Below are positions 1 to 9,935 of a DNA stretch of 64,000 bases, in pieces (positions within the stretch are counted from its first letter, which is position 1; every line of letters starts with the position of its first letter). The notes under the pieces were generated by a model that did no database searches, had not been told where the DNA came from, and worked only from the letters and a program-made list of their open reading frames with translations. The translations under genes and the position numbers were made by a program. This DNA is from Tieghemostelium lacteum (taxonomy: Eukaryota > Evosea > Eumycetozoa > Dictyosteliales > Raperosteliaceae): NCBI GenBank assembly GCA_001606155.1, contig LODT01000031.1, positions 434,001 to 498,000 of the forward strand, read 5' to 3'.

Positions 1-1
1 G

Positions 2-2713
2 AAACCTGTACCTGAAAAAGTTTCACCTAAGAAATCAAATAGCACAACTAAAGATAGTACTTCAAAATCAACAAAACCAAAATCAACAAAGTCATCTAAA
101 AGTAAAAAAGAAACTAAAGAGAAAAAAATTGAAGAAGTTGTAGAGTCAGAAGAAGATGACAATATCGAGATTGATGATAAGAAGGTTTCAAGCCAAGATG
201 GAACTAAAGATAAGGTTATGGATGATATAAATAAGAAAGATATAGAGGAAATTGAAGATGATATAGTTGATATCGAGGATGAAGAAGAAGAAGAGGATAT
301 TATTGTGAAAAAATCATCATCAAAATTAAAGAGAAAGGCTATAATTGAAGACGAAGATGATGAGGAGGAAAATAGAAAACGAGAGGTAAAGGGTAAACCT
401 ATAGTTGGAAAATCACCTGAAAGTAAAACTAATGTATCACCACAGAAAGATGATAAAGAATCAAAAAAAATTAGAGTTGAATGTAGTACTAAAGATGAAG
501 TGGTTACTTTTAAAACGAATACAAAGAAAAAAATAGAAGAGGATCATGATGAAGATTACAATGATAATTTATTAGAAGAAATTGAAGATGAAGATGAAGA
601 TTATGAAGATGAAGAGGATTTATCTGATTCTGAAAAGAAAACAAATACTACAGCAACTACAACAACCACAACTACAACAACTAATAACAAAACTAAATTT
701 GTTAAAAAGGTTGCAGTTTCAAAGAAGAAAGGAACTGTAAAAACTATTCAAGCTGATTTAAAAGTACTGGCTCAATATGACCCTATTAAAGATGCTGGGT
801 TTACTAAAGGACAGACTATACCTTATTTGGTATTGGCTAAGGTTTTAGAGAAGATTGAAGAAACTTCATCGAGATTACTTATCGTTGAGTATCTTACCAA
901 TTTGTTTAGATCTATTATATTATTGTCTCCAAATGAATTAATTACTGCTATATATTTGTGTATTAATAAGACTGGTCCTTCTTATGGCGGTAAAGAGTTG
1001 GGTATTGGTGAGAGTATACTCATTAAAGCTGTATCTGAAAGTACTGGTAGAACTATGGAATTTGTCAAACAGGAGTTAAAAGAAGTTGGTGATCTTGGTA
1101 TTATTGCACAAAACTCTAGATCTACTCAACCTCAGATGTTTCAACCACCACCTTTAACATGTCAAACTGTTATATCTACATTCAGACAAATTGCAGATCT
1201 AACTGGAAATGCATCTCAAAAGAAAAAGAGAGATCTTATAATGAAGCTTCTTATTAGTTGTAAAGATTGTGAGGCTTTATATGTCATTAGATCACTTCAA
1301 GGTAAACTTAGAATTGGTCTAGCTGAGAGATCAGTCTTGTTAGCTGTTGCCAAAGCTGTACTTGTAACTCCACCTAACCAATCCGTGTGTCTTGATGCTA
1401 GAAGACTTAAATCACTTTACAAGGCACCAGAGGAATTTGAAGAGAAGCTTTTGGAGACAACCAAAAAGGTAACTAGAGCCTATTCCCAGTTACCAAACTA
1501 CGATTTACTAGTTCCTCAGTTACTCAAAGAAAATGGATTAGAGAGTCTCTTAGAGAACTGTTCATTAAAAGTGGGTATACCAGTCAAACCAATGTTGGCA
1601 CAGCCTACAACTGGTATCTCACAGGTACTTGATAGATTTGAAAATATGGAATTTACATGTGAGTTCAAGTACGATGGTGAACGTGCTCAAATTCACATGA
1701 CTGAAGATGGAAAGATCAGTGTCTACACTAGAAATCTAGAAGACTACACTCAAAAGTATCCTGATATCTTACAAAATGTACCAAAGTTTATCACACCTGG
1801 TGTAAAATCATTTATATTAGATTGTGAGGCTGTGGCTTTTGATCCACAGACACAAAAGATTATGTCTTTCCAAGTACTTTCTACTAGAGCTAGAAAAAGT
1901 GTGCAATTAGACCAAATCAAAGTTCCAGTATGTGTTTTTGCATTTGATTTGTTATTTTTAAATGGAAAGAGTCTAGTCGATGAGACACTTCAAAAGAGAA
2001 GAGAAGTGATGAAAGAAAATTTCCAAGAGGCATCTGGTATATTTTCCTATGCCAAGTTTAATAATTGTACAGATATTGCTGAAATTCAAATATTCCTTGA
2101 AGAGGCTATCACTGGAAATTGTGAGGGTTTAATGGTTAAGACTTTGACTGAAAAGTCAATGTATGAACCATCAAGAAGATCATACAATTGGTTAAAGATC
2201 AAGAAGGATTATCTACAAGGTATGACTGATAGTTTAGATTTGGTTCCTATTGGAGCTTGGTATGGTAAAGGTAAGAGAACTGGTGTCTATGGTGCCTATT
2301 TACTGGCATGTTATGACGAAGATTCTGATGAATTCCAAACAGTTTGTAAAATTGGCACTGGTTTTAGTGATGAACTTTTAACTTCATTTACAGAGGCTTT
2401 AACACCACATATTATACCAAATGCCAGAAGTATATTCCGTGTTAATGATCAATTGAAACCTGATCTTTGGTTCAATCCAATTCAAGTTTGGGAGGTTAAA
2501 GCTGCTGATCTTTCAGTGTCACCAATTCATACTGGTGGATCGGGTATTGTTGATCCTGTTAAAGGTATTGCTTTGAGATTCCCACGTTTTGTTCGTGTGA
2601 GACCTGATAAGAATCCCGAGGATGCAACTTCATCTGAACAAGTAGTTGAAATGTATAAAAATCAGAAAATTAATAATACAAATACTGCAACTGCTAAAGA
2701 TGAAGATTATTAA
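2..2713 (+). CDS. lig1: DNA ligase I, ATP-dependent (5' end outside window)
   Basis: This enzyme seals nicks during replication (Okazaki fragments) and excision repair in the nucleus. The adenylation motif KYDGER is present, with the nucleotidyl-lysine codon at 1667-1669. It is preceded by the all-helical DNA-binding domain and followed by the OB-fold domain ending in the conserved RFPRFVRVRPDK stretch. The first ATG in frame is at 218, but the frame stays open to base 2 with lysine/serine-rich, acidic coding sequence, so the true start lies before the window and 218 is internal. The N-terminal third is low-complexity and charged, as expected for the regulatory tail of ligase I. A PCNA-binding box would sit in the missing part. 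Family call is firm; DNA ligase III or IV would carry ZnF or BRCT modules that are absent here. Confidence 0.95.
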   Translation, partial: KPVPEKVSPKKSNSTTKDSTSKSTKPKSTKSSKSKKETKEKKIEEVVESEEDDNIEIDDKKVSSQDGTKDKVMDDINKKDIEEIEDDIVDIEDEEEEEDIIVKKSSSKLKRKAIIEDEDDEEENRKREVKGKPIVGKSPESKTNVSPQKDDKESKKIRVECSTKDEVVTFKTNTKKKIEEDHDEDYNDNLLEEIEDEDEDYEDEEDLSDSEKKTNTTATTTTTTTTTNNKTKFVKKVAVSKKKGTVKTIQADLKVLAQYDPIKDAGFTKGQTIPYLVLAKVLEKIEETSSRLLIVEYLTNLFRSIILLSPNELITAIYLCINKTGPSYGGKELGIGESILIKAVSESTGRTMEFVKQELKEVGDLGIIAQNSRSTQPQMFQPPPLTCQTVISTFRQIADLTGNASQKKKRDLIMKLLISCKDCEALYVIRSLQGKLRIGLAERSVLLAVAKAVLVTPPNQSVCLDARRLKSLYKAPEEFEEKLLETTKKVTRAYSQLPNYDLLVPQLLKENGLESLLENCSLKVGIPVKPMLAQPTTGISQVLDRFENMEFTCEFKYDGERAQIHMTEDGKISVYTRNLEDYTQKYPDILQNVPKFITPGVKSFILDCEAVAFDPQTQKIMSFQVLSTRARKSVQLDQIKVPVCVFAFDLLFLNGKSLVDETLQKRREVMKENFQEASGIFSYAKFNNCTDIAEIQIFLEEAITGNCEGLMVKTLTEKSMYEPSRRSYNWLKIKKDYLQGMTDSLDLVPIGAWYGKGKRTGVYGAYLLACYDEDSDEFQTVCKIGTGFSDELLTSFTEALTPHIIPNARSIFRVNDQLKPDLWFNPIQVWEVKAADLSVSPIHTGGSGIVDPVKGIALRFPRFVRVRPDKNPEDATSSEQVVEMYKNQKINNTNTATAKDEDY

Positions 2714-2768
2714 TAAAGAGGTTTTTTGAATTTATTCAGTATAAAATACAAATTTCACAGATCTGTGA

Positions 2769-3898
2769 TTATTGAGCCCAAAATACAGCATAATCTTGTG
2801 GGTTCATATCATTATGGTTTTCAATGATTACTGTTTGTGATTGTGTAGTTTGAATATTGTAATTTGTGAATTTTAGAGATGATGTATCATTTCTATTTGA
2901 AGTACCAAAAAATATAATATTTTGTTGGTCTTGAGTTACCAAAAGTGGTTCAACTCCACAATAAAAGAATTCATCTTTAAATAAAACTTTTACAACAGCC
3001 TTTTGATCTTCAAGTTGAACTGAAAAGAAATAATAATAACCATCACCATCAGCAGCCATTAGATATAATTGTCCTTTGATATAGACTGTGAAAGGTTCAG
3101 GTGCTGTCAAGTAATTTAGATAATCAAATTCATCAATAACATAGAGTTGTGATGTCAATGCAACAATATCAGATATCAATATACTTGGACTATATCCAAC
3201 ACCATTATTATTATAAAAGAATGATACCACTTGATTTTCATTATAGATGCTGGACCCTGGCAATGTTGTTGGTACGGGTACATAATCAGTTATATAATAC
3301 TGACTATTATTGAGAAAAATATTAATATTTTATAATTTATAATAACTAGGAGTCATCTACTTACACTGAATTTGCATTTAAATCATATGTTATAATTGTT
3401 ATATTATTAGTTACACCTGGAATTCCAACCATTGATATTTTATTGGCTTCATAGTCATAGTAGGAAATTGAATTTAAATATTCAAAGTAATCATAAGTTT
3501 CGTTCTGACATTCATATAATGGTACAATACTTGAATTTGAGAAATAGTATCTACCAATATAATAATTTAGATATCCTGTCATATTTAAATATATTGTATC
3601 AACCTACACCTCTTTAAATTAGATTATATTCTACATATAGATATAAAAAGTGAATATTTACATAACCATAAGTTGAATCAAGTATACTACAGAATTCAAC
3701 GATATATGGAACATTGGTAACTGAACTTGTCATCTCACCAGTGTTTAAGTCTATTTGTAGTAATGAAACTGGTGCTGTTGTTGAAGGTGATTCAAAAAAT
3801 GATATAACTGGTAGTAATTGTTGACATGATGATGTGTATATTAATAGTTGTATTGTTACAATTAAAAGATGTAATTTGTGTGTTGCAGTCAACTTCAT
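2769..3898 (-). CDS. Secreted protein of unknown function, three exons
   Basis: I do not recognise the family. Model: exons 3662-3898, 3365-3603 and 2769-3303, with GT-AG junctions that keep one frame throughout (336 residues). The start at 3898 follows AAA and opens a clear signal peptide (MKLTATHKLHLLIVTIQLLI then Ser/Cys/Gln). The mature chain is rich in Tyr, Phe and Asn-linked glycosylation sequons and has repeated beta-strand-like patches such as ITIITYDLNAN. This suggests a beta-rich extracellular fold resembling the many dictyostelid-specific secreted proteins. No transmembrane segment or GPI-type tail is visible. The gene is head-to-head with the ketoacyl synthase gene; the two start codons are only 15-63 nt apart, so the 5' leaders must overlap or share a promoter. 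Confidence 0.75.
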
Positions 3899-3961
3899 TT
3901 TACAAAAATTAAAATGAAAAAATCCAAATGTCATTTGAGTTCTAACCCCACACATGCACAA

Positions 3962-5329
3962 ATGATTAAATTTTATTCAAAAACCAATGTAAAGATATTA
4001 TATAATACCTATAGATATTATTCAAATCAAACATCTAGAGGTAATAATTTAATACAAAAAAGAAGAGTAGTTGTTAGTGGTATGGGATTAGTAACACCTT
4101 TGGGCATCGGTATTGAAAATAATTGGAAATCATTATTGAGTGGTCAATCTGGTATTAAAGATATTGATTTTAAAGATTTTCCAATTAAGTTACCTGTTAA
4201 AGTTGCTGGACAAGTTGATAAAGAACAATTTCAATTATCAGCATCTAAAGATGTTCCTATAGAATATAAACTAGCAAGTAGTGATTTTATTAAATATGCT
4301 ATTGTTGCTGCACAAGAAGCAATCTCTGATTCTTCTTTGAATTTCAAAGAAATGGATACAAGTAAACAAGAGAGATATGGTGTATATATAGGTTCTGGTA
4401 TTGGTGCTTTTGATGATATTACATTGACCAATAGTAGACTTAATCAACAACCCTCTCTAAGTAAAGTTTCTGCTTATTTTATACCGAGAATACTAATAAA
4501 TGAAGTTTCAGGTATTATTAGTATGATACATCAATTAAAAGGACCTAATCTCTCACTTTCAACAGCTTGTGCGACTGGTGCACATGCAATTGGAGAATCT
4601 ATGAGAAAGATACAATATGGTGATAGTGATATTATGGTTTGTGGCGGCACTGAGGCATGTTTGAATCCTCTCGCTGTTTTGGGATTCCATAGAATGAATG
4701 CACTATCTACTAAATCTAATCAATCTAAACCATTTGATAAAGATAGAGATGGTTTTGTTATGGGTGAAGGTGCTGGTATTTTAGTATTAGAAGAACTTGA
4801 ACATGCTCTCAATAGAAATGCAAAGATTTATTGTGAAATTACAGGATATGGCGCTACAGGTGATGCATTTCATATCTCATCACCAGATAAAGAAGGTAAA
4901 GGAGCGTTAAGATCAATGCAATTGGCATTAAAAGAAGCGAATATACAGTCACCTTTAGAAATTGATTATATAAATGCTCATGCAACTTCAACACCACTAG
5001 GAGACCAAATTGAACAAAATACAGTAGTTAAACTGTATGAATCATTTGGTGTCACTAATCAGAATCATAAAATAACCATGACTTCTAATAAAGGTAATAT
5101 GGGTCACCTTTTAGGAGCTGCTGGTAGTGTTGAATCTATATACTCTATACTATCACTATGGAATAACCTAATACCTCCCACACTGAACCTCAATGAACCC
5201 TCTCCTAATCTCAATATTAATCTTGTACAAAATCAACCACTTCAAAAAACAATTTCTCATGTTCTAAAAAACTCCTATGGATTTGGGGGTACCAATGCAT
5301 CTTTAGTATTTTCAAAATATATTTCATAA
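3962..5329 (+). CDS. Mitochondrial 3-oxoacyl-ACP synthase (KAS II / OXSM type)
   Basis: Condensing enzyme of mitochondrial type II fatty-acid synthesis, which elongates acyl-ACP with malonyl-ACP and supports lipoate formation. The catalytic triad is visible: Cys in STACATGAHA, His in NAHATSTPLGD and His in GNMGHLLGAAG, plus the C-terminal GFGGTNASLV loop. The start at 3962 is preferred because it opens a basic, Tyr/Asn-rich presequence typical of mitochondrial import (MIKFYSKTNVKILYN). An in-frame ATG at 3914, preceded by AAA, is possible and would add 16 residues. Length (455 aa) fits the family. Bacterial FabF would look similar, but the presequence and host-like codon use argue for a normal nuclear gene. 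Confidence 0.93.
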   Translation: MIKFYSKTNVKILYNTYRYYSNQTSRGNNLIQKRRVVVSGMGLVTPLGIGIENNWKSLLSGQSGIKDIDFKDFPIKLPVKVAGQVDKEQFQLSASKDVPIEYKLASSDFIKYAIVAAQEAISDSSLNFKEMDTSKQERYGVYIGSGIGAFDDITLTNSRLNQQPSLSKVSAYFIPRILINEVSGIISMIHQLKGPNLSLSTACATGAHAIGESMRKIQYGDSDIMVCGGTEACLNPLAVLGFHRMNALSTKSNQSKPFDKDRDGFVMGEGAGILVLEELEHALNRNAKIYCEITGYGATGDAFHISSPDKEGKGALRSMQLALKEANIQSPLEIDYINAHATSTPLGDQIEQNTVVKLYESFGVTNQNHKITMTSNKGNMGHLLGAAGSVESIYSILSLWNNLIPPTLNLNEPSPNLNINLVQNQPLQKTISHVLKNSYGFGGTNASLVFSKYIS

Positions 5330-5388
5330 AGATAAATTATCCAATTAATAATTTATTATTATATAACGACTAAAATACAATTTCTATT

Positions 5389-5844
5389 TTATTTTTTTAA
5401 ACTAAATATAGGTAGTGGCATTTGAATGAAAGGAAGATCAAATTCTTTTTCAAATCTATATGGTAAATTTTCTTTTTTAGACATTGATGTATTATATACA
5501 CTAAGTTCATCTTTAATGCTATCCCATAATGGTAAAAAAGATTCTTTTTCATATTGAACCTTATTTAGAAATGGTGGTATTTTAGTTCTAATACTTTTTT
5601 GTACAATGATTTTATTTGGTTGGGTACTTGTTGTATCTAATACAATTTGTTTGGTAGCTACATGAGTGATTATTTTTTTATTTTTATATTTTCTATTAGG
5701 GTTTGGTGTCTTTGGTACTTGTATTGTAAAAGAAAACTCTTGATCTTTTTGAGCTTGTGGTTTTTTATTATGGTTTCTATTTAATTCTATAAATTCATTA
5801 TCTGTGGCACAGTTATTCTTAGTTGATTTTAAGGCTTTTGACAT
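5389..5844 (-). CDS. Small basic protein, unknown
   Basis: Unrecognised single-exon gene of 151 residues, convergent with the ketoacyl synthase gene (59 nt between stop codons). The first half is polar and rich in Asn/Lys (MSKALKSTKNN, NRNHNKK). The second half has a more structured, hydrophobic-aromatic look (ESFLPLWDSIKDEL, PYRFEKEFDLPFIQMPLP). No signal peptide, membrane segment or metal-binding motif is seen. Codon use matches neighbouring genes and the start has an A/T-rich context. Treated as real because it is long for this AT content and fills the gap between two convergent or divergent neighbours. Function unknown. Confidence 0.55.
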   Translation of the reverse strand: MSKALKSTKNNCATDNEFIELNRNHNKKPQAQKDQEFSFTIQVPKTPNPNRKYKNKKIITHVATKQIVLDTTSTQPNKIIVQKSIRTKIPPFLNKVQYEKESFLPLWDSIKDELSVYNTSMSKKENLPYRFEKEFDLPFIQMPLPIFSLKK

Positions 5845-6070
5845 TTAGAGTTCCCTAATCAATATGTGGTACCAATGATGATGTTAATATATAATAACAA
5901 ATATAATTAAATTGAAATTATAAATTAATCATTTTTACTAAAAAAGTCTATAAAAAAATATTGAGGATAACTTCTTTGGGATACTGATGGTTTATTTACA
6001 AATAAACTTACTAAATTAACTAAATTTGGAAAAAATCTAGAGTGTATTTTTTATTTTTTTTATGAATATT

Positions 6071-7693
6071 CTAGAGAGTGTTGACTAAATATGGTTTATT
6101 CATTTCAATGGTTATCCATTGATCTCGTTCTATATTGTATTTGAAAATAGAGTTTTGATAAGGAGGTAAAGGATAGATAAAATAGATAGTGTTGCATTGA
6201 TCATAGAATAGTTTAAAGAGTGATATAAGTGTTCCATTTTGAGGATTGATTGCTGGTGGAGGGGAAAGTCTGGAAATATGATTATCTTTCAATATATATT
6301 TAATGAACCCAAGTGGTTTAGTATCCTCAATGATATAAAAACACTGAGATGATTGTACAAATATACCATTTAAAACATTATTTTGAGAGCCAAAGTCCTT
6401 AACAATTTCACATTTTCCAGTATCTAGATTAAATCTATCAATTCTATTGATATTCCTATTGTTTTCAAACCCACCTATGATATAGAAACAGTCTTTACCC
6501 ATAGATAGTGATAATAGAGTATTAGGTGTCAGCAGCTTACCTATAAGTATACTATTATAAGTTTTTAGATCAAACATGTAGATATCAGTTTGGTCAACAT
6601 GCGTTATAGAGTGGATACCTCCAGCAATGTAAATTCTTTCTCTTTGACTATCATACAGAGTAGAATAGTCAAGTACATGAGGACTAAGTTGAGTTTGACC
6701 ACTTGTCCACTCTGATTTCTTAAAGAGATCCAAACCAATAGTATAGTATTTATCTTTAAAAAAGTAAAAAACTCTTTCATCTCCTATAAAAGATGGATAA
6801 AAACCTTTTCCAATTTTTTCCGGAAGAGCAATTTGTAATCTATTGGATTTCCCCAGTAGAATATCACAATTACCACTATCAATATCAATTCTCTCAAAAC
6901 ACTGACCATTCGATGCATCTCTAGGAGTTCTGAATATATACTTTTTAGGATGAATCAATTGTAGTTGTGTCTCGAGTAAAGATTGAATATTATTCATCTT
7001 TTCCCAATTGACTACAGGTTGTCTATATATTATATCAGGTTGTTCACTTTCACTAATAATTTTGTTCATTTGATTGCATATCTTAAAAGTATCAATTTTT
7101 AGTGACTTTTCAGTTGGTGATTCTATTAAAGTGACATTAGATTGATTATCATGAGTTTTCATAGATCTATCAAGTATATCTTTGTACTGTTGTGAGTAGG
7201 TAATGGATTTTTCAATATCCATTTCCAATTGACTAACGTGAATAGTATGAGCCTCTAATGTTTCTTCATAGTGAGATTTTAGCTCTCTCTTGAGATCAAC
7301 TTCTTTTATATGAAGCAAATCATGAGCAGCTCTGAAATGGCTAGTCAACAGAAGCATTTGTTTATCATATTGCTCTTGAATCTCGTGTTTAAATAACTTT
7401 TCACAATTATCCTTTTGTCGCTTTTTATCTTTTTCAAATTGAATTAAATGTTCTTGAATATCAGCAAATTTTAATTTTACATCTTTGTACAGTTTATCAA
7501 TAGGTTCTACATTGTGTATAGGATGAAGTGTTTTCTTACACTTTCTACAACATGAAACTTCACAGTCTAGACAATAGAGATTGTCTGTTTTTAAATGGGC
7601 ACTATCAGTACAAACAATCATATCAGAGTCTTTACCTCCAAATATAGAACTTTTAAAAAATTTGTTCATTTGCTCCATATAGCGATTGCTCAA
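6071..7693 (-). CDS. B-box zinc finger, coiled-coil, Kelch-like protein
   Basis: The N-terminus carries one B-box with Cys/His ligands (around residues 28-62: CxxxxxH, CxxC, CxxC, HxxH). A long charged coiled coil follows (about 65-185). The C-terminal half (about 255-530) has Kelch-like blades, seen as repeated IYIAGGIH, FYIIGGFE and similar strands followed by YMFDL and RFNLDTGK turns. The layout resembles a RING-less TRIM-like protein, a family expanded in dictyostelids. No RING is present, so E3 activity is not supported; a scaffold role is more likely. The start codon lies 65 nt from that of the divergent OS-9-like gene, implying a shared promoter. Single exon, 540 aa. Confidence 0.8.
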   Translation of the reverse strand: MSNRYMEQMNKFFKSSIFGGKDSDMIVCTDSAHLKTDNLYCLDCEVSCCRKCKKTLHPIHNVEPIDKLYKDVKLKFADIQEHLIQFEKDKKRQKDNCEKLFKHEIQEQYDKQMLLLTSHFRAAHDLLHIKEVDLKRELKSHYEETLEAHTIHVSQLEMDIEKSITYSQQYKDILDRSMKTHDNQSNVTLIESPTEKSLKIDTFKICNQMNKIISESEQPDIIYRQPVVNWEKMNNIQSLLETQLQLIHPKKYIFRTPRDASNGQCFERIDIDSGNCDILLGKSNRLQIALPEKIGKGFYPSFIGDERVFYFFKDKYYTIGLDLFKKSEWTSGQTQLSPHVLDYSTLYDSQRERIYIAGGIHSITHVDQTDIYMFDLKTYNSILIGKLLTPNTLLSLSMGKDCFYIIGGFENNRNINRIDRFNLDTGKCEIVKDFGSQNNVLNGIFVQSSQCFYIIEDTKPLGFIKYILKDNHISRLSPPPAINPQNGTLISLFKLFYDQCNTIYFIYPLPPYQNSIFKYNIERDQWITIEMNKPYLVNTL

Positions 7694-7758
7694 ATATTTA
7701 AAAAACTTTTTATTTTTTTAATTTCAATCATTGTGAATCATCAACCAAGACACAACAT

Positions 7759-8658
7759 ATGAATAAAACAATAAAGTTCTACTCAATTTTATTAATTGTT
7801 GTTTTATTTATATCTTATAATATTATTAATGCAGAGCAAGAGAATGTACAGAATGTTGATGAAAACCAAGTAAAAGCTGAACCCATTACTGAAAACAAAC
7901 CAAATAAAATCAGTAATAACAATAATAATAATAATAAAGTAAAATATAATGTAGTTTTAAAAGATAAGAAAATAAAACAAGTAGGTGAAGATGGTAAAGA
8001 AGTTACATTAGACAATAGTGAAGATAGTAGTAAAGATGAATCTAATTTTGAAAGTATAGTAATGACCAACAGTCAAGGCACTAAATTTGAGTGTATGATA
8101 CCTAAACCAAAAGATAAAGATCATGAAAAATGGCAAGAGATACCAAGTATAACAGAGATTGCTGAACTATTTGAAGCATTAGATGATACATGTATCTTTA
8201 AGAATGCTGGTTGGTGGACTTATGAATTCTGTTTCAACAAACACATCAAGCAAATGCATCTAGAGAAACAAAAGATTCTCAGTGAATATATACTAGGTAA
8301 ACAACCATACAAGAATAATAAAGGTGAAATTAGAGGTTTGGATAAAGATTTCATTGAAAAGTACCAAAGACAAGAGATAACAGAGTTACCAGAAGGTAGT
8401 GGTCAGATACCTTATTATGTTGAAACCTATGATGAAGGTACTGTATGTGATATTTTACAAACCAAAAGAAGTACTGAAATTAGATACTATTGTAGTTTGG
8501 ATCAATCTAAAAGTGATTTCATTCAGGAGATTATCGAACCTTCATCATGTACCTATATACTCAAAGTATATTCACCATTTATATGTGCATTGCATCCACT
8601 ATTTATTCCAAAACAAGATACAGTTTTAAATATACAATGCTCTGAAATAAAACTCTAG
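7759..8658 (+). CDS. os9: OS-9 / Yos9-like ER lectin (MRH domain)
   Basis: Predicted ER-lumen lectin that reads trimmed N-glycans on misfolded glycoproteins and hands them to the Hrd1 ERAD ligase. A signal peptide (first 25 residues, ending ...YNIINA) is followed by an Asn-rich linker and one MRH (mannose-6-phosphate receptor homology) domain. MRH landmarks are visible in order: the tryptophan pair in AGWWTYEFCF, the YDEGTVCD turn, the Arg plus Cys of STEIRYYCS, and the final glycan-binding Glu and Tyr in EPSSCTYILKVYSPFIC. The double Trp distinguishes OS-9 and XTP3-B from true mannose-6-phosphate receptors. No HDEL-type signal is seen at the C-terminus (ends SEIKL), so retention may depend on the Hrd3/Sel1 partner. 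At 299 aa it is compact compared with human OS-9. Confidence 0.88.
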   Translation: MNKTIKFYSILLIVVLFISYNIINAEQENVQNVDENQVKAEPITENKPNKISNNNNNNNKVKYNVVLKDKKIKQVGEDGKEVTLDNSEDSSKDESNFESIVMTNSQGTKFECMIPKPKDKDHEKWQEIPSITEIAELFEALDDTCIFKNAGWWTYEFCFNKHIKQMHLEKQKILSEYILGKQPYKNNKGEIRGLDKDFIEKYQRQEITELPEGSGQIPYYVETYDEGTVCDILQTKRSTEIRYYCSLDQSKSDFIQEIIEPSSCTYILKVYSPFICALHPLFIPKQDTVLNIQCSEIKL

Positions 8659-8753
8659 AGTTATCACTTTAAAGAAATATAGAATATAATAATCATTAAA
8701 AATACATGTACAAAAAAAGGGGGTTTTATTTAAATTATGTATATATTAAATAT

Positions 8754-9623
8754 TTAGAAACGACCATTATGAAAATCATCAAAAGCTTGTTCAATTTCTT
8801 CTTGAGTATTCATTACAAATGGACCATATTTAGCAACTGGTTCATTTATTGGTGCGCTGGCAATTAGAAGGAATCTAGTTGGTTCCTCACCAATAGATTC
8901 TACCTCGATTCTATCTCTTTCTTCATTGGTTTCTAAAATTGCTATTTGAGAGACACCAACTTCAGTACTATTGTATTTTGGACCAAATTTACCTTTTCCA
9001 CCAAAAACATAAGCAAAAGCAGTGTGACCTGTTGGAATTAACTCTGTGAAGTTCTTACCAGGTTGCAATTGAACATCTAAAATCAATGGATTTCCAATAA
9101 TATCTTTACCAGCACCATCAATATCCAAATACTTTCCAGCCAATACTCTAACCCTTATACCATCTTTATCATAAATTGGTATGTTCTCAGGTTGAATATC
9201 TTGATAAGATGGGTCATCCATCTTATTAGCTTTTGGTAGATTAATCCATAACTGGAAACCAAAGAGTAACCCATTAATCTGTTGTGGAATCTCAGAGTGT
9301 ATTAAACCTCTTGCAGCCTTCATTATCTGTATTGATCCACTCTTTAGTAGACCTTTGTTACCTTTGTTGTCTTCATGTAACATATTACCCTCAATCATTA
9401 TAGTGACAGTTTGTTGACCTCTATGAGGATGTGATGGAAATCCTTTTATATAATCCTTTGCATTATCACTCTTGAACTCATCCAACAACAAGAATGGATC
9501 TAAAGTTTTTATGCTACCACCGATAACTCTCTTTAATTTAACACCTGCACCATCTTTAGTGTCAATACCAGTTGCAACACGACTTACAATTCTACTTTTA
9601 CTGTTACTACTTTCACCTGACAT
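8754..9623 (-). CDS. Pirin-family protein (bicupin, Fe-binding)
   Basis: Pirins are non-haem iron bicupin proteins with roles as transcription cofactors or quercetinase-like dioxygenases. The four metal ligands are visible: His65 and His67 in GFPSHPHRG, and His109 and Glu111 in GLIHSEIP. They keep almost exactly the spacing of human pirin. The second cupin follows with the conserved LLIASAPINEPVAKYGPFVMNT stretch near the C-terminus. Single exon, 289 aa, full family length, start at 9623 with an upstream A/T-rich leader. Whether it acts as a nuclear cofactor or an enzyme cannot be told from sequence. Confidence 0.93.
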   Translation of the reverse strand: MSGESSNSKSRIVSRVATGIDTKDGAGVKLKRVIGGSIKTLDPFLLLDEFKSDNAKDYIKGFPSHPHRGQQTVTIMIEGNMLHEDNKGNKGLLKSGSIQIMKAARGLIHSEIPQQINGLLFGFQLWINLPKANKMDDPSYQDIQPENIPIYDKDGIRVRVLAGKYLDIDGAGKDIIGNPLILDVQLQPGKNFTELIPTGHTAFAYVFGGKGKFGPKYNSTEVGVSQIAILETNEERDRIEVESIGEEPTRFLLIASAPINEPVAKYGPFVMNTQEEIEQAFDDFHNGRF

Positions 9624-9935
9624 TTTTAATCTTTTACTTGTTTATATATTTATGTTATTTATAACTTTAAAATTTAATAATGAAATAAATATTCTAATTT
9701 TTTGTCAGTTTTTATTATATTGTATTCATTCTGGTGTTTCATTCCGGTAGTCAAAATTCAAGAAACACAAAGAAGAATTTTTTTTTTTTAATTTTTGATT
9801 TTTTCCAGATCTAGAATCTTCTTTCTTTCAAAATAAATGATGATTTTTTGAACAAGTAAATTGTCAAAATTAAGATCAATGCCATGAAAATATCGCTCAA
9901 TCAAAATTGCATTTTTGCGGTTGATTCTTACAAAA
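9624..9935. other. Divergent intergenic region
   Basis: 312 nt between the divergent pirin and beta-helix surface-protein genes. AT-rich with T runs around 9780. I see no RNA gene or further coding sequence; it presumably holds both promoters. Confidence 0.6.
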
